NCBI GenBank assembly: GCA_964612995.1
Contig: CAZTGE010000058.1
Location: 1 to 24,007 of the forward strand
DNA length: 24,007 nt
Origin: SLQH01 sp964612995
GTDB lineage: Bacteria; Planctomycetota; UBA11346
Reading direction: 5' to 3'
Below, in pieces: positions 7,171-15,504 of the stretch. The position numbers were made by a program, and so were the translations under genes. Within the stretch, counting starts at the first letter, position 1. Each line of letters starts with the position of its first letter. The notes under the pieces are model-generated. The model was not told where the DNA came from, made no database searches, and saw only the letters and a list, made by a program, of their open reading frames with translations.

Positions 7171-7398
7171 GCTTTGCCCGCGCCGCCACCTCGGCGCGCC
7201 GCAGCGCTGGTTCGCGGCGCCACCGACACCAGATTCCCCACCACCGCAGGCTATCGGCAGGCTATCGCGCGACGATCTGCGATCGTAACCGGGGTGAAGG
7301 GGCAGGCCCGGCCCTGCGACCGTGCAGGGTCGTCACCGGAGCCCCACACACCGCGCGGCGGCGCGTACGCGAAGAGAACGATTGCCCGGGGAGCGGTC
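7171..7398. promoter_or_regulatory. Divergent regulatory region between histone and exopolysaccharide blocks
   Basis: Two blocks are transcribed away from here, so both promoters should lie within it. Visible structure: an inverted repeat GCGCCGC (7196-7202) with GCGGCGC (7214-7220); two adjacent copies of GCAGGCTATCG (7246-7256 and 7257-7267); and a perfect dyad ACGATC-TGC-GATCGT (7272-7286), a plausible operator. No confident -35/-10 pair can be named in such GC-rich DNA. A GGGGAG ribosome site sits before the ATG at 7399. Confidence 0.45.
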
Positions 7399-10164
7399 AT
7401 GTTGCCTTTCGCTCTTGTCTGTCTGCTCGGTGCCTGCCTGGCAGTGCTGCCCGCCGCCGAGATTGCCGAAGCCGCCGACCTCGGCCGCTGGCGTGGAACC
7501 GGTACCACGACCGAGTCCCTGACCCCGACCACCGCCGGCATCCGCCTCAGCGGCCGCCTGTACACCATGGCTGGCGGGCTGCGCGGCTTTGCGGTTCTGG
7601 GCCGCTTCGGCCCGGGGGGTCCGGGCACCATCGGCGTGACCTGGCGCAGCGAGGTGCCGACAGACGAGGCGATCGAGCCCTTCTGCCTGCTGCGGGTGGT
7701 CGCCCCCGACGGCGAGCTGGTCGGGTTGATCGACCTCGCGGCGGTGGCTGAAGACGGCACCGCCACCGGCGTGCTGAATGTGCCGTGCAAGCCCGGTTGC
7801 GCCGGTACCTGGCGCATCAGCGTGATCGGCGGACGTCACAACGACCGTGCCTGTATCGAGTTGCCACCCACCGACACCTGGGCCATCCGCGGCGAGATGG
7901 CCCTGGCTGCGGCTGCGGGTTGGCCCTTCGGCGAACAAGGAGCCTTCCTCTACGTACCGGGCGCGGCGCGCAAGATCATGATCGAGCAGCTCGCGGGTTC
8001 CACGCCGATCGTGGTCTGCCACGCGGGCGCTGCGCTGTGTCAGGCCACCACTTTCGACCGCAAAGGGCGGCGGATGGCCGTAGTGGAGACGCCGCCACGC
8101 GACACGGTGCTGCACTTGGAGTTGCCCGACGACGCGGTCATTGCGGTCGACGGCGTGCCGGGCCTGCTCTGCCCGACTCCGGCCGCGGCGCGTGCGCTCC
8201 AGGGCGACACGCGGGTGGTCGCCGGCATGACCGTCGCCGGGCCGCTGCAGGCGCGGGCGCGGGCGTGGATGGTCGCCCAGCGGGCGCAGGATCTCGACGT
8301 GGACCTGAGCTTCCCCGATCCCGCACGGATCGATGCCGTTGCCGATCCGCGCCGCGAGGCCCTGCTCTACGGCCGCTACGCCCCGCTCTCCACCCTCGCC
8401 GCGGGACTCGCAGCCCAGGTGCTCGATCCGCACGATCCGGCCTACGGTTCGCTCGGTACGGCGGACCCCGCGGTCGAATCCTGGCAGAACTTCCTCTATC
8501 CCGGCGTGCGTTCGCCCTTCGCCGCGTCGGCCCTGGCCACCGCGGTGGCCGCCGAGGGCGAACTCAATCCGGCCCACGGCAATGCGGTGCTGGCCCGTCG
8601 CGCTGCACTCGCGGGTCTTTACCACGTGGTCGCGAGCCAGGGCGACGACCTGCTGCGTGAGCGTACCCTGCTCAATCGCTCCACGCCGATCACCCATGCC
8701 TTCTTCATCTATCCCGCCGCCCTGGCCAAGGCCTATCTGCTGTTGCGCGACCATCTCGACCCCACCGCCCGCGCGATCTACGATCAGGCGGTCCAGGCCG
8801 TCGGCGACCGCCTCGCCAACTGGCGTGGCTACCAATCGAACCAGTGGGCCCATGTCCTGCTCGGCCACCTCCACGCCCACGTCGCCACCGGCCAGCCGCG
8901 CTTCCGCCGCTATTTCGAGCGCGGTATGCGGGCCTATCTCGCCGGGGCGTTCGGACCCGATGCCAAACACGGGCGGCATCCAGCCGGTTACTATCTCGAG
9001 CAGTACGGTCCAGACGGGAATTACGATCACCTCAACGGTTTTTGCGTCGCTGCCGCCTGGCACGCCTATCAGCGGCTCGAAGACCCCGACGCCGGACTGC
9101 TCACTGCATTGCGCACGGCGATCAGCGAGAACCTCCACTTCAAATCGCTGCACTGGCTTCCGCGCCCGGGCGGAGGCCTGACCGCGCCCAACGCCTTCAA
9201 TTGCCGGACCACCGGCCTGCTCTCGAGCGCCGGCTGGCCGGCAGACCATCTCGCCCAGGCCACCTTTCCGCTCGCTCGTGCGCGCTACCTGTTCACCGCT
9301 GCGCCGAGCAGCGGTGGTGGTATTGCCAACCTGTTCGCCTATCTCGCCAACGACGACGACTGGGCTCGCGCCGTGCTGCACGAGCTGCTGCCCCAGGGCG
9401 CCAGCGCCTACGATGCCGGCACCGTCGGCGGCGGGGAATGGGTGTGGGAGCTGCACGAGGCCTGGGGCGATCCGGTCGCGGTCGAACCCGCATCGCTGCC
9501 CGCTCGCGCCGGCGATGCGACCTTCGAGTTGCCGGGGATGATCGCCTGGAAGCGCGGTCGGCTCTACGGCAACGTGTTCTACACCGTCGCCGGCCATGAT
9601 CCGGCGCGTCCGCCGCCGGGCCACTTCGGCGGTGGACCGGCGACGCTGTGGACCGCGGCTACCGGTCCGGCGGTCCTCGGCCGGCGCACCACCCATGCGT
9701 GGGGCGCGGTGCGCGAGGCGGCCGATGCGACCCATGCCTGCGTCATCGCGAACACCGCCGATGGCGATTTCTGGGCCTCGGGCCACGACCCGGCGCAGCT
9801 GGAACGTACTGGCAGCGACAGCTGGGTCGTGCACGAGACGCTCGCCACCGGCGGCAGCCTGCGCTGGGACTACCAGGCGGACCGTGACAGCCTGCGCATG
9901 CGCGTGAGCCTCACGTCTGTGCAAATGGAGGATGCACGTGTCAACCTGCCCGTATTCGTGGTCGAGCCCGACCACGAGCTCGCACTCACCGATGGCGCCG
10001 CGGTCTTCTCCGTCGGTGGTACCACCCTACGCTGGGCTGCGACCGACGGGCGTCAGCCCGAACTCACGGCGGCATTGGTTGCGGCCCGCGGCCACATCCG
10101 CGCCTTGCGCTGGCCCTTGGCCAGCGATGGCGAGCCGCTGATCCTCGAGTTGGAGGTCGACTGA
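7399..10164 (+). CDS. Secreted polysaccharide-lyase-like protein (heparinase-like architecture)
   Basis: A 921-residue exported protein. Its N-terminus is a Sec signal peptide (MLPFALVCLLGACLAVLPAA, cleavage near residues 20-26). About 30-300 looks beta-rich. About 310-700 is helical with repeated Tyr/Trp/His positions, suggesting an alpha/alpha toroid; it holds the segment YGPDGNYDHLNGF (536-548), a pattern seen in heparinase II/III-like and related lyases. The C-terminal 200 residues are again beta-rich, as in toroid-plus-sandwich lyases. The likely role is cleavage of an acidic polysaccharide in the periplasm or outside, perhaps the polymer made by this operon. The family is inferred from fold pattern, not from a full match, and catalytic residues are not assigned. 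The frame is open from 7174, but the signal peptide and GGGGAG site support 7399. The next gene begins two bases after the stop. Confidence 0.7.
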   Translation: MLPFALVCLLGACLAVLPAAEIAEAADLGRWRGTGTTTESLTPTTAGIRLSGRLYTMAGGLRGFAVLGRFGPGGPGTIGVTWRSEVPTDEAIEPFCLLRVVAPDGELVGLIDLAAVAEDGTATGVLNVPCKPGCAGTWRISVIGGRHNDRACIELPPTDTWAIRGEMALAAAAGWPFGEQGAFLYVPGAARKIMIEQLAGSTPIVVCHAGAALCQATTFDRKGRRMAVVETPPRDTVLHLELPDDAVIAVDGVPGLLCPTPAAARALQGDTRVVAGMTVAGPLQARARAWMVAQRAQDLDVDLSFPDPARIDAVADPRREALLYGRYAPLSTLAAGLAAQVLDPHDPAYGSLGTADPAVESWQNFLYPGVRSPFAASALATAVAAEGELNPAHGNAVLARRAALAGLYHVVASQGDDLLRERTLLNRSTPITHAFFIYPAALAKAYLLLRDHLDPTARAIYDQAVQAVGDRLANWRGYQSNQWAHVLLGHLHAHVATGQPRFRRYFERGMRAYLAGAFGPDAKHGRHPAGYYLEQYGPDGNYDHLNGFCVAAAWHAYQRLEDPDAGLLTALRTAISENLHFKSLHWLPRPGGGLTAPNAFNCRTTGLLSSAGWPADHLAQATFPLARARYLFTAAPSSGGGIANLFAYLANDDDWARAVLHELLPQGASAYDAGTVGGGEWVWELHEAWGDPVAVEPASLPARAGDATFELPGMIAWKRGRLYGNVFYTVAGHDPARPPPGHFGGGPATLWTAATGPAVLGRRTTHAWGAVREAADATHACVIANTADGDFWASGHDPAQLERTGSDSWVVHETLATGGSLRWDYQADRDSLRMRVSLTSVQMEDARVNLPVFVVEPDHELALTDGAAVFSVGGTTLRWAATDGRQPELTAALVAARGHIRALRWPLASDGEPLILELEVD

Positions 10165-10166
10165 GG

Positions 10167-12176
10167 ATGTCATCTGCGAAGCGCCATTCTGACGACGGCA
10201 GCTGCCGTTCCGCCCTGTTGGGCGTCGCGGTGCAACGCGGCTGGCTGCACGGCGAGCGTCTGGCCTACTGGATGCAGGTGCTCGAATCGGTTGCCGACGA
10301 CATCACCGGGCTGCGCGCGGCGATCACCGGGCGTGACGACGCCCCACCGACCGACCGCCGCCGCCTGCTCGATCTGCTGCCGAGCGAGCCGGTGACGATC
10401 GATCCGTGGGTCGAGCAGCTGCGCCTGGGCACCAGCGCCCTGGGCGACAGCTGGCTGGTGATCGACGACGTGGGTCGCCAGGGTGTGCTGCGGCGGATGC
10501 ACGCCGGCCTGTTCGCCGAACAGGACCCGCGCAGCTGGGAGGCGCGCTGGCGCGAGTTGCGCGATCGCTCGCTGCCGTACCTGCCGCGGGTGCTCGACGC
10601 TTTTGGCGACGATGACAACTGCCTCTGCCTGGTCACCGCCTACGTCTCCGGTCGCTCGATGACCCTCTACCTCGACCAGGAGGGACCCGGATCGACCGCG
10701 GCGGTGGTCGAGCTCTGGCGCCGCCTCGGTCACGCCCTGGCCGGGCTGGCCCAGTTCGGCCTGCACCATGGCCACCTCGCGCCGTGGAACGTGATCTACG
10801 ACGACGACGACCATCCCTGGCTCTGCGTGCCGCCCTTCAGCCGCCGCGACTGGCGCGGGCACAATCCGCATGATTTCGACCTCGGCAACTGGGCCGCGCC
10901 CGAACGCGGCGGGGGTGGGGCCCCGAGTCCGCGCAGCGAGGTCTACGAACTCGGCGGACTCGGCTACCACCTGCTCACCGGCGATACGCCAGGGCACTTC
11001 CAGCCTGGGAGCGCCGACCCGCGATTGCAGGAATTGACCCCGGTGCTGACCCAGGCGCTGCATATGGATCCGGCCTCGCGCTACGCCAACCCGGCCGATC
11101 TGCTCGCGGTCGCACCTCGCAGCGCTCCGCTGCGGGATGCCGCTGCCGATCATCCCCCAGCGCCGACCGACCCGACCGGGATCCCCGAGTACCACGCACA
11201 CAGCGAGGTCCCGGACGAGCATCCGCCGCGCAACGATGGCGCCGCCGCCGCAGCGGCGGAAGCGCCACCAGACGCCGATGCCGACAGCGAAGACGCGACG
11301 CCCGCGCCCCAGCGCCCGCCACGGGTTCCCACCGCCGCCGACCGCGGCCACCAGGATCCGGCCGATTCCGCGGTGCTCAGCGCCGACGCCGACCCGGTGG
11401 TCCTGGTCGGTGAGATGGACGATCTGCCGGCCGCGCCCGAACTGCCGGAATCCCTGCGCGATCAGGCCGCGCGTCTGCCGGAAGGCCCGACCGACATCCA
11501 CTGCCGGCTGTTGCCCGACGGTCTGGCCACACCGCCAGCGCTCGAACACGCGCTCGCCTGCTGCCGCCAGCTGGTCGCCGGCGAGCTGATCGCCGTGGTG
11601 GCCACGGTGCCATGGTTGCACCCGGCCCATCGGCTCGATGCCGACGCCGCCCTCGATGGTTTCGAGCATCTGGTCGCGGCGGTGCGCGAGAACGACATCC
11701 CGTTGCGCCTGGCCATCGGCGGCGAGAACCACTGGTCCGGGCGCGGGCGCATAGACGCCTTCCTCGAACGCGCCTGGCCGCTGGCCGACGGGTCCTGCGT
11801 GCTCATCGATCTGCCCGACGAGTATCTGCCGCGCAACACCTGGGATCTGGCCTTCGAGATCCTGCGGCATGACCTGCAACCGATCATCGCCCACGCCCAG
11901 TCCAACGCCGAGCTGGCCGCCAGCCGTGCCGACATCGAACGCTTCTGCGCCGAGGGCGGATTGCTGCAGGTCGATCTCGCCGCGGTCCGGGCGATGCCGA
12001 TCAGCGCCGCCTGGCGTCACGCCCACGCCCTGCTCCACGACCACGGCCGGCACTGCGTCATCGCCAGCGGGCGCGCGGCCGAACCCCGCCGGCTGCATGG
12101 CTGGAAGCGCCTGTCGCGGCGGTCGCGCAAGCTGATCAGCAATGGCATCGGTCGCAGCCATGGGGCGCGTCGATGA
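10167..12176 (+). CDS. Fusion of a degenerate kinase-like domain and a degenerate CpsB-type phosphatase domain
   Basis: This 669-residue protein lacks a signal peptide and membrane segments. About residues 75-325 resemble a Ser/Thr kinase fold: the catalytic loop reads HGHLAPWNV (201-209), where HRDLKPEN is expected, so the catalytic Asp is His203 and Lys is Ala205. No DFG is found, yet AAPER (243-247) and SEVYELGGLGYHLLTG match the APE and helix-F regions. A Pro/Ala/Asp-rich linker follows (about 330-425). Residues 440-655 resemble the CpsB/CapC PHP-type tyrosine phosphatase: DIHCRL (443-448) for DIHSHL, a conserved Glu520 in GGEN, IIAHAQSN (573-580) for IIAHPERN, and VIASGRA (631-637) for IASDAH. 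Several metal ligands are thus lost. Both halves look inactive, suggesting a scaffold or sensor for the tyrosine kinase encoded downstream (inference). Its stop overlaps the next ATG (ATGA). Confidence 0.72.
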   Translation: MSSAKRHSDDGSCRSALLGVAVQRGWLHGERLAYWMQVLESVADDITGLRAAITGRDDAPPTDRRRLLDLLPSEPVTIDPWVEQLRLGTSALGDSWLVIDDVGRQGVLRRMHAGLFAEQDPRSWEARWRELRDRSLPYLPRVLDAFGDDDNCLCLVTAYVSGRSMTLYLDQEGPGSTAAVVELWRRLGHALAGLAQFGLHHGHLAPWNVIYDDDDHPWLCVPPFSRRDWRGHNPHDFDLGNWAAPERGGGGAPSPRSEVYELGGLGYHLLTGDTPGHFQPGSADPRLQELTPVLTQALHMDPASRYANPADLLAVAPRSAPLRDAAADHPPAPTDPTGIPEYHAHSEVPDEHPPRNDGAAAAAAEAPPDADADSEDATPAPQRPPRVPTAADRGHQDPADSAVLSADADPVVLVGEMDDLPAAPELPESLRDQAARLPEGPTDIHCRLLPDGLATPPALEHALACCRQLVAGELIAVVATVPWLHPAHRLDADAALDGFEHLVAAVRENDIPLRLAIGGENHWSGRGRIDAFLERAWPLADGSCVLIDLPDEYLPRNTWDLAFEILRHDLQPIIAHAQSNAELAASRADIERFCAEGGLLQVDLAAVRAMPISAAWRHAHALLHDHGRHCVIASGRAAEPRRLHGWKRLSRRSRKLISNGIGRSHGARR

Positions 12177-13435
12177 GGCGCTGGCTGCGCGTCCTCGCCC
12201 GGCCCGGCCACGGTCAGCGTCTGATCGCGGTCGGGCTGTGTGCCTCGGCGAGCGCCGCTGTGGCCGAGGAGCCGGCACCGCAGGTCCAGTTCGAGGGGAT
12301 CGCCCTGCGGAGCGCCGCGCGGCTGCACTACCTCAACGGCGCGCTCGAACTTCACCCCAAGGCCGCGCTCGGCTTCGGCTGGGATTCGAACGTGGCGCTC
12401 GCGGCCGATGATCCTGTCTCCGACAGCTTCACCATCTTCGCCGTGGGTCTCGAGACCCGCTGGCACCGCAGCCGCAGCGACCGCTTCGTCGGCGACCTGC
12501 TGTTCAAGCTGCGCGATTATCACCAGGAGGACGACAGCGACCTCTACGGCGGCCAGGCCGACCTGCGCTATACCCATGAACGCGCCGGCGGCCGGATCGA
12601 TGTCGCCGGCGCCTACGGCCGCTGGGACGATCCCCTGCCCGAAACCGGGCGCGCCCAGCGACACCAGTATTTCAACGGCAGCCTGCGTGGCCGTCTGTTG
12701 GGCAAGCGCGACGAGTTCGGCCTGGAGCTGTTCGCCCGGCGCGACGCCTACCTCGAAGCGGGCTTCAGCGATGCCGCGGGCGAACGCGACCATATAGACT
12801 ACGGTGTACGCAGCCGCTGGGACCACCGCTTCGCCCGGCTGCGCCCGGCGGCGCTCGAGCTGGTGGTGCGTCATCGGCTGTACGACGAGGCCGACGCGCC
12901 CTACCAGGATGGCTGGGTCGGTACGCTCGGCGCCGAGTACCGGTGGCCGCTGGGTGAGAACACCGGGATCGAGTTATCGGCCGGGCTCACCGGCCGGTTC
13001 CACGAGGACGACTACGCTGGCCAGGACGGCTATTACGACCAGACGATGATCGGCCCCAACGTCGAAGTCGCCTGGGCCTGGCGCGACGAGCCGGTCGGGC
13101 ACCTGGGGGTGGCGTTGTTCTCGCGCCTCGGCGATTCCGATACCGCCAACGCCGCGCGCATCAGCGCGTTGCGCGTCGACCTCGGCCGCGATCTCAATCG
13201 CCGCTGGGCGATCGCGGCCAAGGCGGGTCTGAGCCATCGTCGCGACAGCGGCGCTCCGGTCGGCCGCAAGGAACGGACCACCACCACCCTCGCCCTCGGT
13301 GCGCGGATGGCGTTCCGCTTGCGCCGCGGCTTCGATGCCCGACTCGGGGCCGAATGGCGCGATCACGATTCGGAATACGACGCCGACACCTACGAACGGG
13401 TGCTGCTGCGGATGTCCGCGGTGGTGGCCTTCTGA
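12173..13435 (+). CDS. Outer-membrane beta-barrel protein of the exopolysaccharide operon
   Basis: A 420-residue exported protein. The N-terminus has basic residues, a hydrophobic stretch and a probable cleavage site after ASAAVA (about residue 33). The mature chain alternates polar and hydrophobic residues, with many aromatic and charged short strands (LHPKAALGFGWDSNVAL, RWHRSRSDRFVGDLLFKLR) and ends in Phe (LLRMSAVVAF), the usual barrel-assembly signal. Proteins of this shape often lie beside wza/wzc in exopolysaccharide loci and may help secretion or surface attachment. The specific family is not identified. It starts on the ATGA overlap with the preceding gene, and the Wzc-like gene follows after 23 bases. 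Confidence 0.8.
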   Translation: MRRWLRVLARPGHGQRLIAVGLCASASAAVAEEPAPQVQFEGIALRSAARLHYLNGALELHPKAALGFGWDSNVALAADDPVSDSFTIFAVGLETRWHRSRSDRFVGDLLFKLRDYHQEDDSDLYGGQADLRYTHERAGGRIDVAGAYGRWDDPLPETGRAQRHQYFNGSLRGRLLGKRDEFGLELFARRDAYLEAGFSDAAGERDHIDYGVRSRWDHRFARLRPAALELVVRHRLYDEADAPYQDGWVGTLGAEYRWPLGENTGIELSAGLTGRFHEDDYAGQDGYYDQTMIGPNVEVAWAWRDEPVGHLGVALFSRLGDSDTANAARISALRVDLGRDLNRRWAIAAKAGLSHRRDSGAPVGRKERTTTTLALGARMAFRLRRGFDARLGAEWRDHDSEYDADTYERVLLRMSAVVAF

Positions 13436-13458
13436 GCCCAGTTCAGGGAGGGACCAGC

Positions 13459-15504
13459 ATGCCTCGATCGAACCCCACCGCCGCTTCCGGCGCGGGTTTC
13501 ACGCTCGGCGATCTGCTGCGGGTGCTGCGGCGACGCTGGTTCGCGCTCGCCGGCACCGCGATCGCGGTGGCGGTGGCGGTGTTTCTGCTCGGGCGCAATC
13601 GCACCCCGATCTTCGAGGCCCGCGCCAACCTGGCCGTCAACCGCTCACGGCGGGTGGCGGCAGTGCCGGGAGCGGCGGCGCCGCGCATCGATGCCCAGGT
13701 GCTCAATACCGAACGCGATCGTCTGCTGGCGGCCGAGAACCTCCGCGCGGCGCTCGAAGCCTCGCAGCTCGATCAGCAGCCGCCCTTCGTTGCCAGCCGC
13801 CAACCGGTCAGCCTGCTGCGCAGTCGGGTCCAGGTGCAGACCTCGCCCGACAGCTGGATGCTGCGCGTAGCGTTGCGCGACGAACGGGCACAGTACGCGC
13901 ACGCCGCGCTCGAAGCCCTGATCGATGCCTATCGCCGCAACCGCTCCGCGATCCAGCGCGAACGTGCCGAGGCCGCCGCGGCCCATCTCGAAGCCCACAT
14001 CGACGCCGCCCGCGACGAGCTCGACGCCACCCGCGCGGCGCTGCGCGACTACCAGCTCGAACACGACCTGGTCACCCTCGACCCCGAGGACAACCGCCAT
14101 GCCCGGCGGCTGGCCGAGCTGCTGCCGCAGCTGACCCGCCTCGAGCAACAGCTCTTCGCGGCCGAACTGCTCGTCGAGCGCGCCGACGCGATCCGCGAGG
14201 GCGCTGACGCGGATGTCACACTCGATGGAGGCGACTGGCTCAGCCTGCCGGGGGTGGCCGAAGACCCCCTGGTGCGCGATTTGCACCGCGACCTGCTCGC
14301 GGCCGAAGGCGAGCGCGCCACGCTGGCGGTGACCTACAAGCCGGCCCACCCGCGGCTGCGCCAGGCCGACGGCCAGCTCGGGATCATCCGCGATCAGCTG
14401 CGCGCCGGCGTCGAGCGGGTGGTTGCGGGTCTGACCACCACCCGCGAGACGCTGCGGCGTCAGGTCGCCGAGCTCGAACGCAGTGTGGACGAGGAGCGGG
14501 CCGAGCTCGCCGACTACCGCAGCCGCCTGATCGAGTTGAGCCTGTTGCGCGAACGCCAGCAGGACCAGCGCGAGCTGATGCGCGAACTCGATCAGCAGCG
14601 CCGACGTCAGGTCATCGCCGGGCAGATGGTGCCGCCGGTACTCGAAGTGCTCGATCCGGCCTTCGTCAGCCCCTACCCGGTCAACCGTCACACCCGGCTG
14701 TTTCTCGGCGCCGGCGTGTTTCTCGGGTTGATCGCTGGCGTGATCGCCGCGTTGCTGGCCGAAGCCGTCGACCCCCGGGTGCGCAACCGCGACGACCTCA
14801 CCCGTCTCGCCGGCCACGACGTGGAGGTGGGCGTGCCGATCAAGCGGGCGTTGCACCACCGTCCGCGCAAGCCGTGGACCCCGGCCCAGGCGGCGCAGGA
14901 CGAAGCTTTCGCCTGGCTGAGCACCGCGATCATGTTGCGCCACCGCCAGGCCGATCGCGGCGGTGGTTGCATCGTGGTCGTGTCCTCGCCGAGTCCTGGC
15001 GATGGCAAGACCACGGTGGCGGCGCACCTCGCCCTCGCAGCGGCCAAGGCGCGCCACCGCACCTTGCTGGTCGATGCCGACTTCCGCCATCCGGCGCTGC
15101 AACGGCGTTTCGACCTCAAGCGCCAACGCGGGTTCAGCTTCCTGCTCGCCGGCGAGGACGACATCGCGCCCGAGCACCATGTGGTCGATCAGCTCGACGT
15201 GCTGCCGCTCGGCGTCTCGAGCGGCAACGCCCAGGCGCTGCTGCACGAGGACCGTCTGGCCGAGAGCCTGGAGCGTTGGACCGGCGAGTACGACCTGATC
15301 ATCTTCGACACCGCCCCGCTGGCGCTGGTCAGCGACGCGGTGGTGCTCGCCAGCCTCGCCGACGAATTGCTGTTGGTCATCCGGCGCGATCGCACCAGCC
15401 GCGCAGCGGTGCGCGAGGTGGTCGAACGTCTCGCCGAGCACGGCACCGAACCGCGGATCGTGTTCAACGGCGAGGCGCGCGGCAGGAGGGCCAGCTATGC
15501 CTGA
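13459..15504 (+). CDS. Wzc-like polysaccharide co-polymerase / bacterial tyrosine autokinase
   Basis: An inner-membrane protein of 681 residues that would control chain length and export. It has a first membrane helix at about 27-45, a periplasmic Wzz-type region with long coiled segments (about 160-390), PYPVN (405-409), a second helix at about 413-433 and a cytoplasmic BY-kinase domain. That domain has Walker A SPGDGKTT (512-519), Walker A' LLVDADFRHP (536-545) and Walker B LIIFDTAP (613-620). The expected C-terminal tyrosine cluster is absent: the tail ends GRRASYA with a single Tyr. Autophosphorylation may therefore use other sites or be weak. The upstream frame is open to 13354, but AGGGAGG directly before 13459 and the domain start fix the ATG. 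The degenerate CpsB-like protein two genes upstream would be its natural partner (inference). Confidence 0.93.
   Translation: MPRSNPTAASGAGFTLGDLLRVLRRRWFALAGTAIAVAVAVFLLGRNRTPIFEARANLAVNRSRRVAAVPGAAAPRIDAQVLNTERDRLLAAENLRAALEASQLDQQPPFVASRQPVSLLRSRVQVQTSPDSWMLRVALRDERAQYAHAALEALIDAYRRNRSAIQRERAEAAAAHLEAHIDAARDELDATRAALRDYQLEHDLVTLDPEDNRHARRLAELLPQLTRLEQQLFAAELLVERADAIREGADADVTLDGGDWLSLPGVAEDPLVRDLHRDLLAAEGERATLAVTYKPAHPRLRQADGQLGIIRDQLRAGVERVVAGLTTTRETLRRQVAELERSVDEERAELADYRSRLIELSLLRERQQDQRELMRELDQQRRRQVIAGQMVPPVLEVLDPAFVSPYPVNRHTRLFLGAGVFLGLIAGVIAALLAEAVDPRVRNRDDLTRLAGHDVEVGVPIKRALHHRPRKPWTPAQAAQDEAFAWLSTAIMLRHRQADRGGGCIVVVSSPSPGDGKTTVAAHLALAAAKARHRTLLVDADFRHPALQRRFDLKRQRGFSFLLAGEDDIAPEHHVVDQLDVLPLGVSSGNAQALLHEDRLAESLERWTGEYDLIIFDTAPLALVSDAVVLASLADELLLVIRRDRTSRAAVREVVERLAEHGTEPRIVFNGEARGRRASYA

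Noticed and set aside
7333..9975. 880-codon minus-strand open frame opposite the lyase-like gene
   Set aside because: The plus strand has a signal peptide, ribosome site and fold pattern, and lies in operon order. The minus frame is rich in Gly/Arg/Glu/Val without domains.
10170..12278. 702-codon minus-strand open frame opposite the pseudokinase fusion
   Set aside because: The plus strand matches two protein families and has tight operon junctions on both sides. The minus frame has no recognisable motif.
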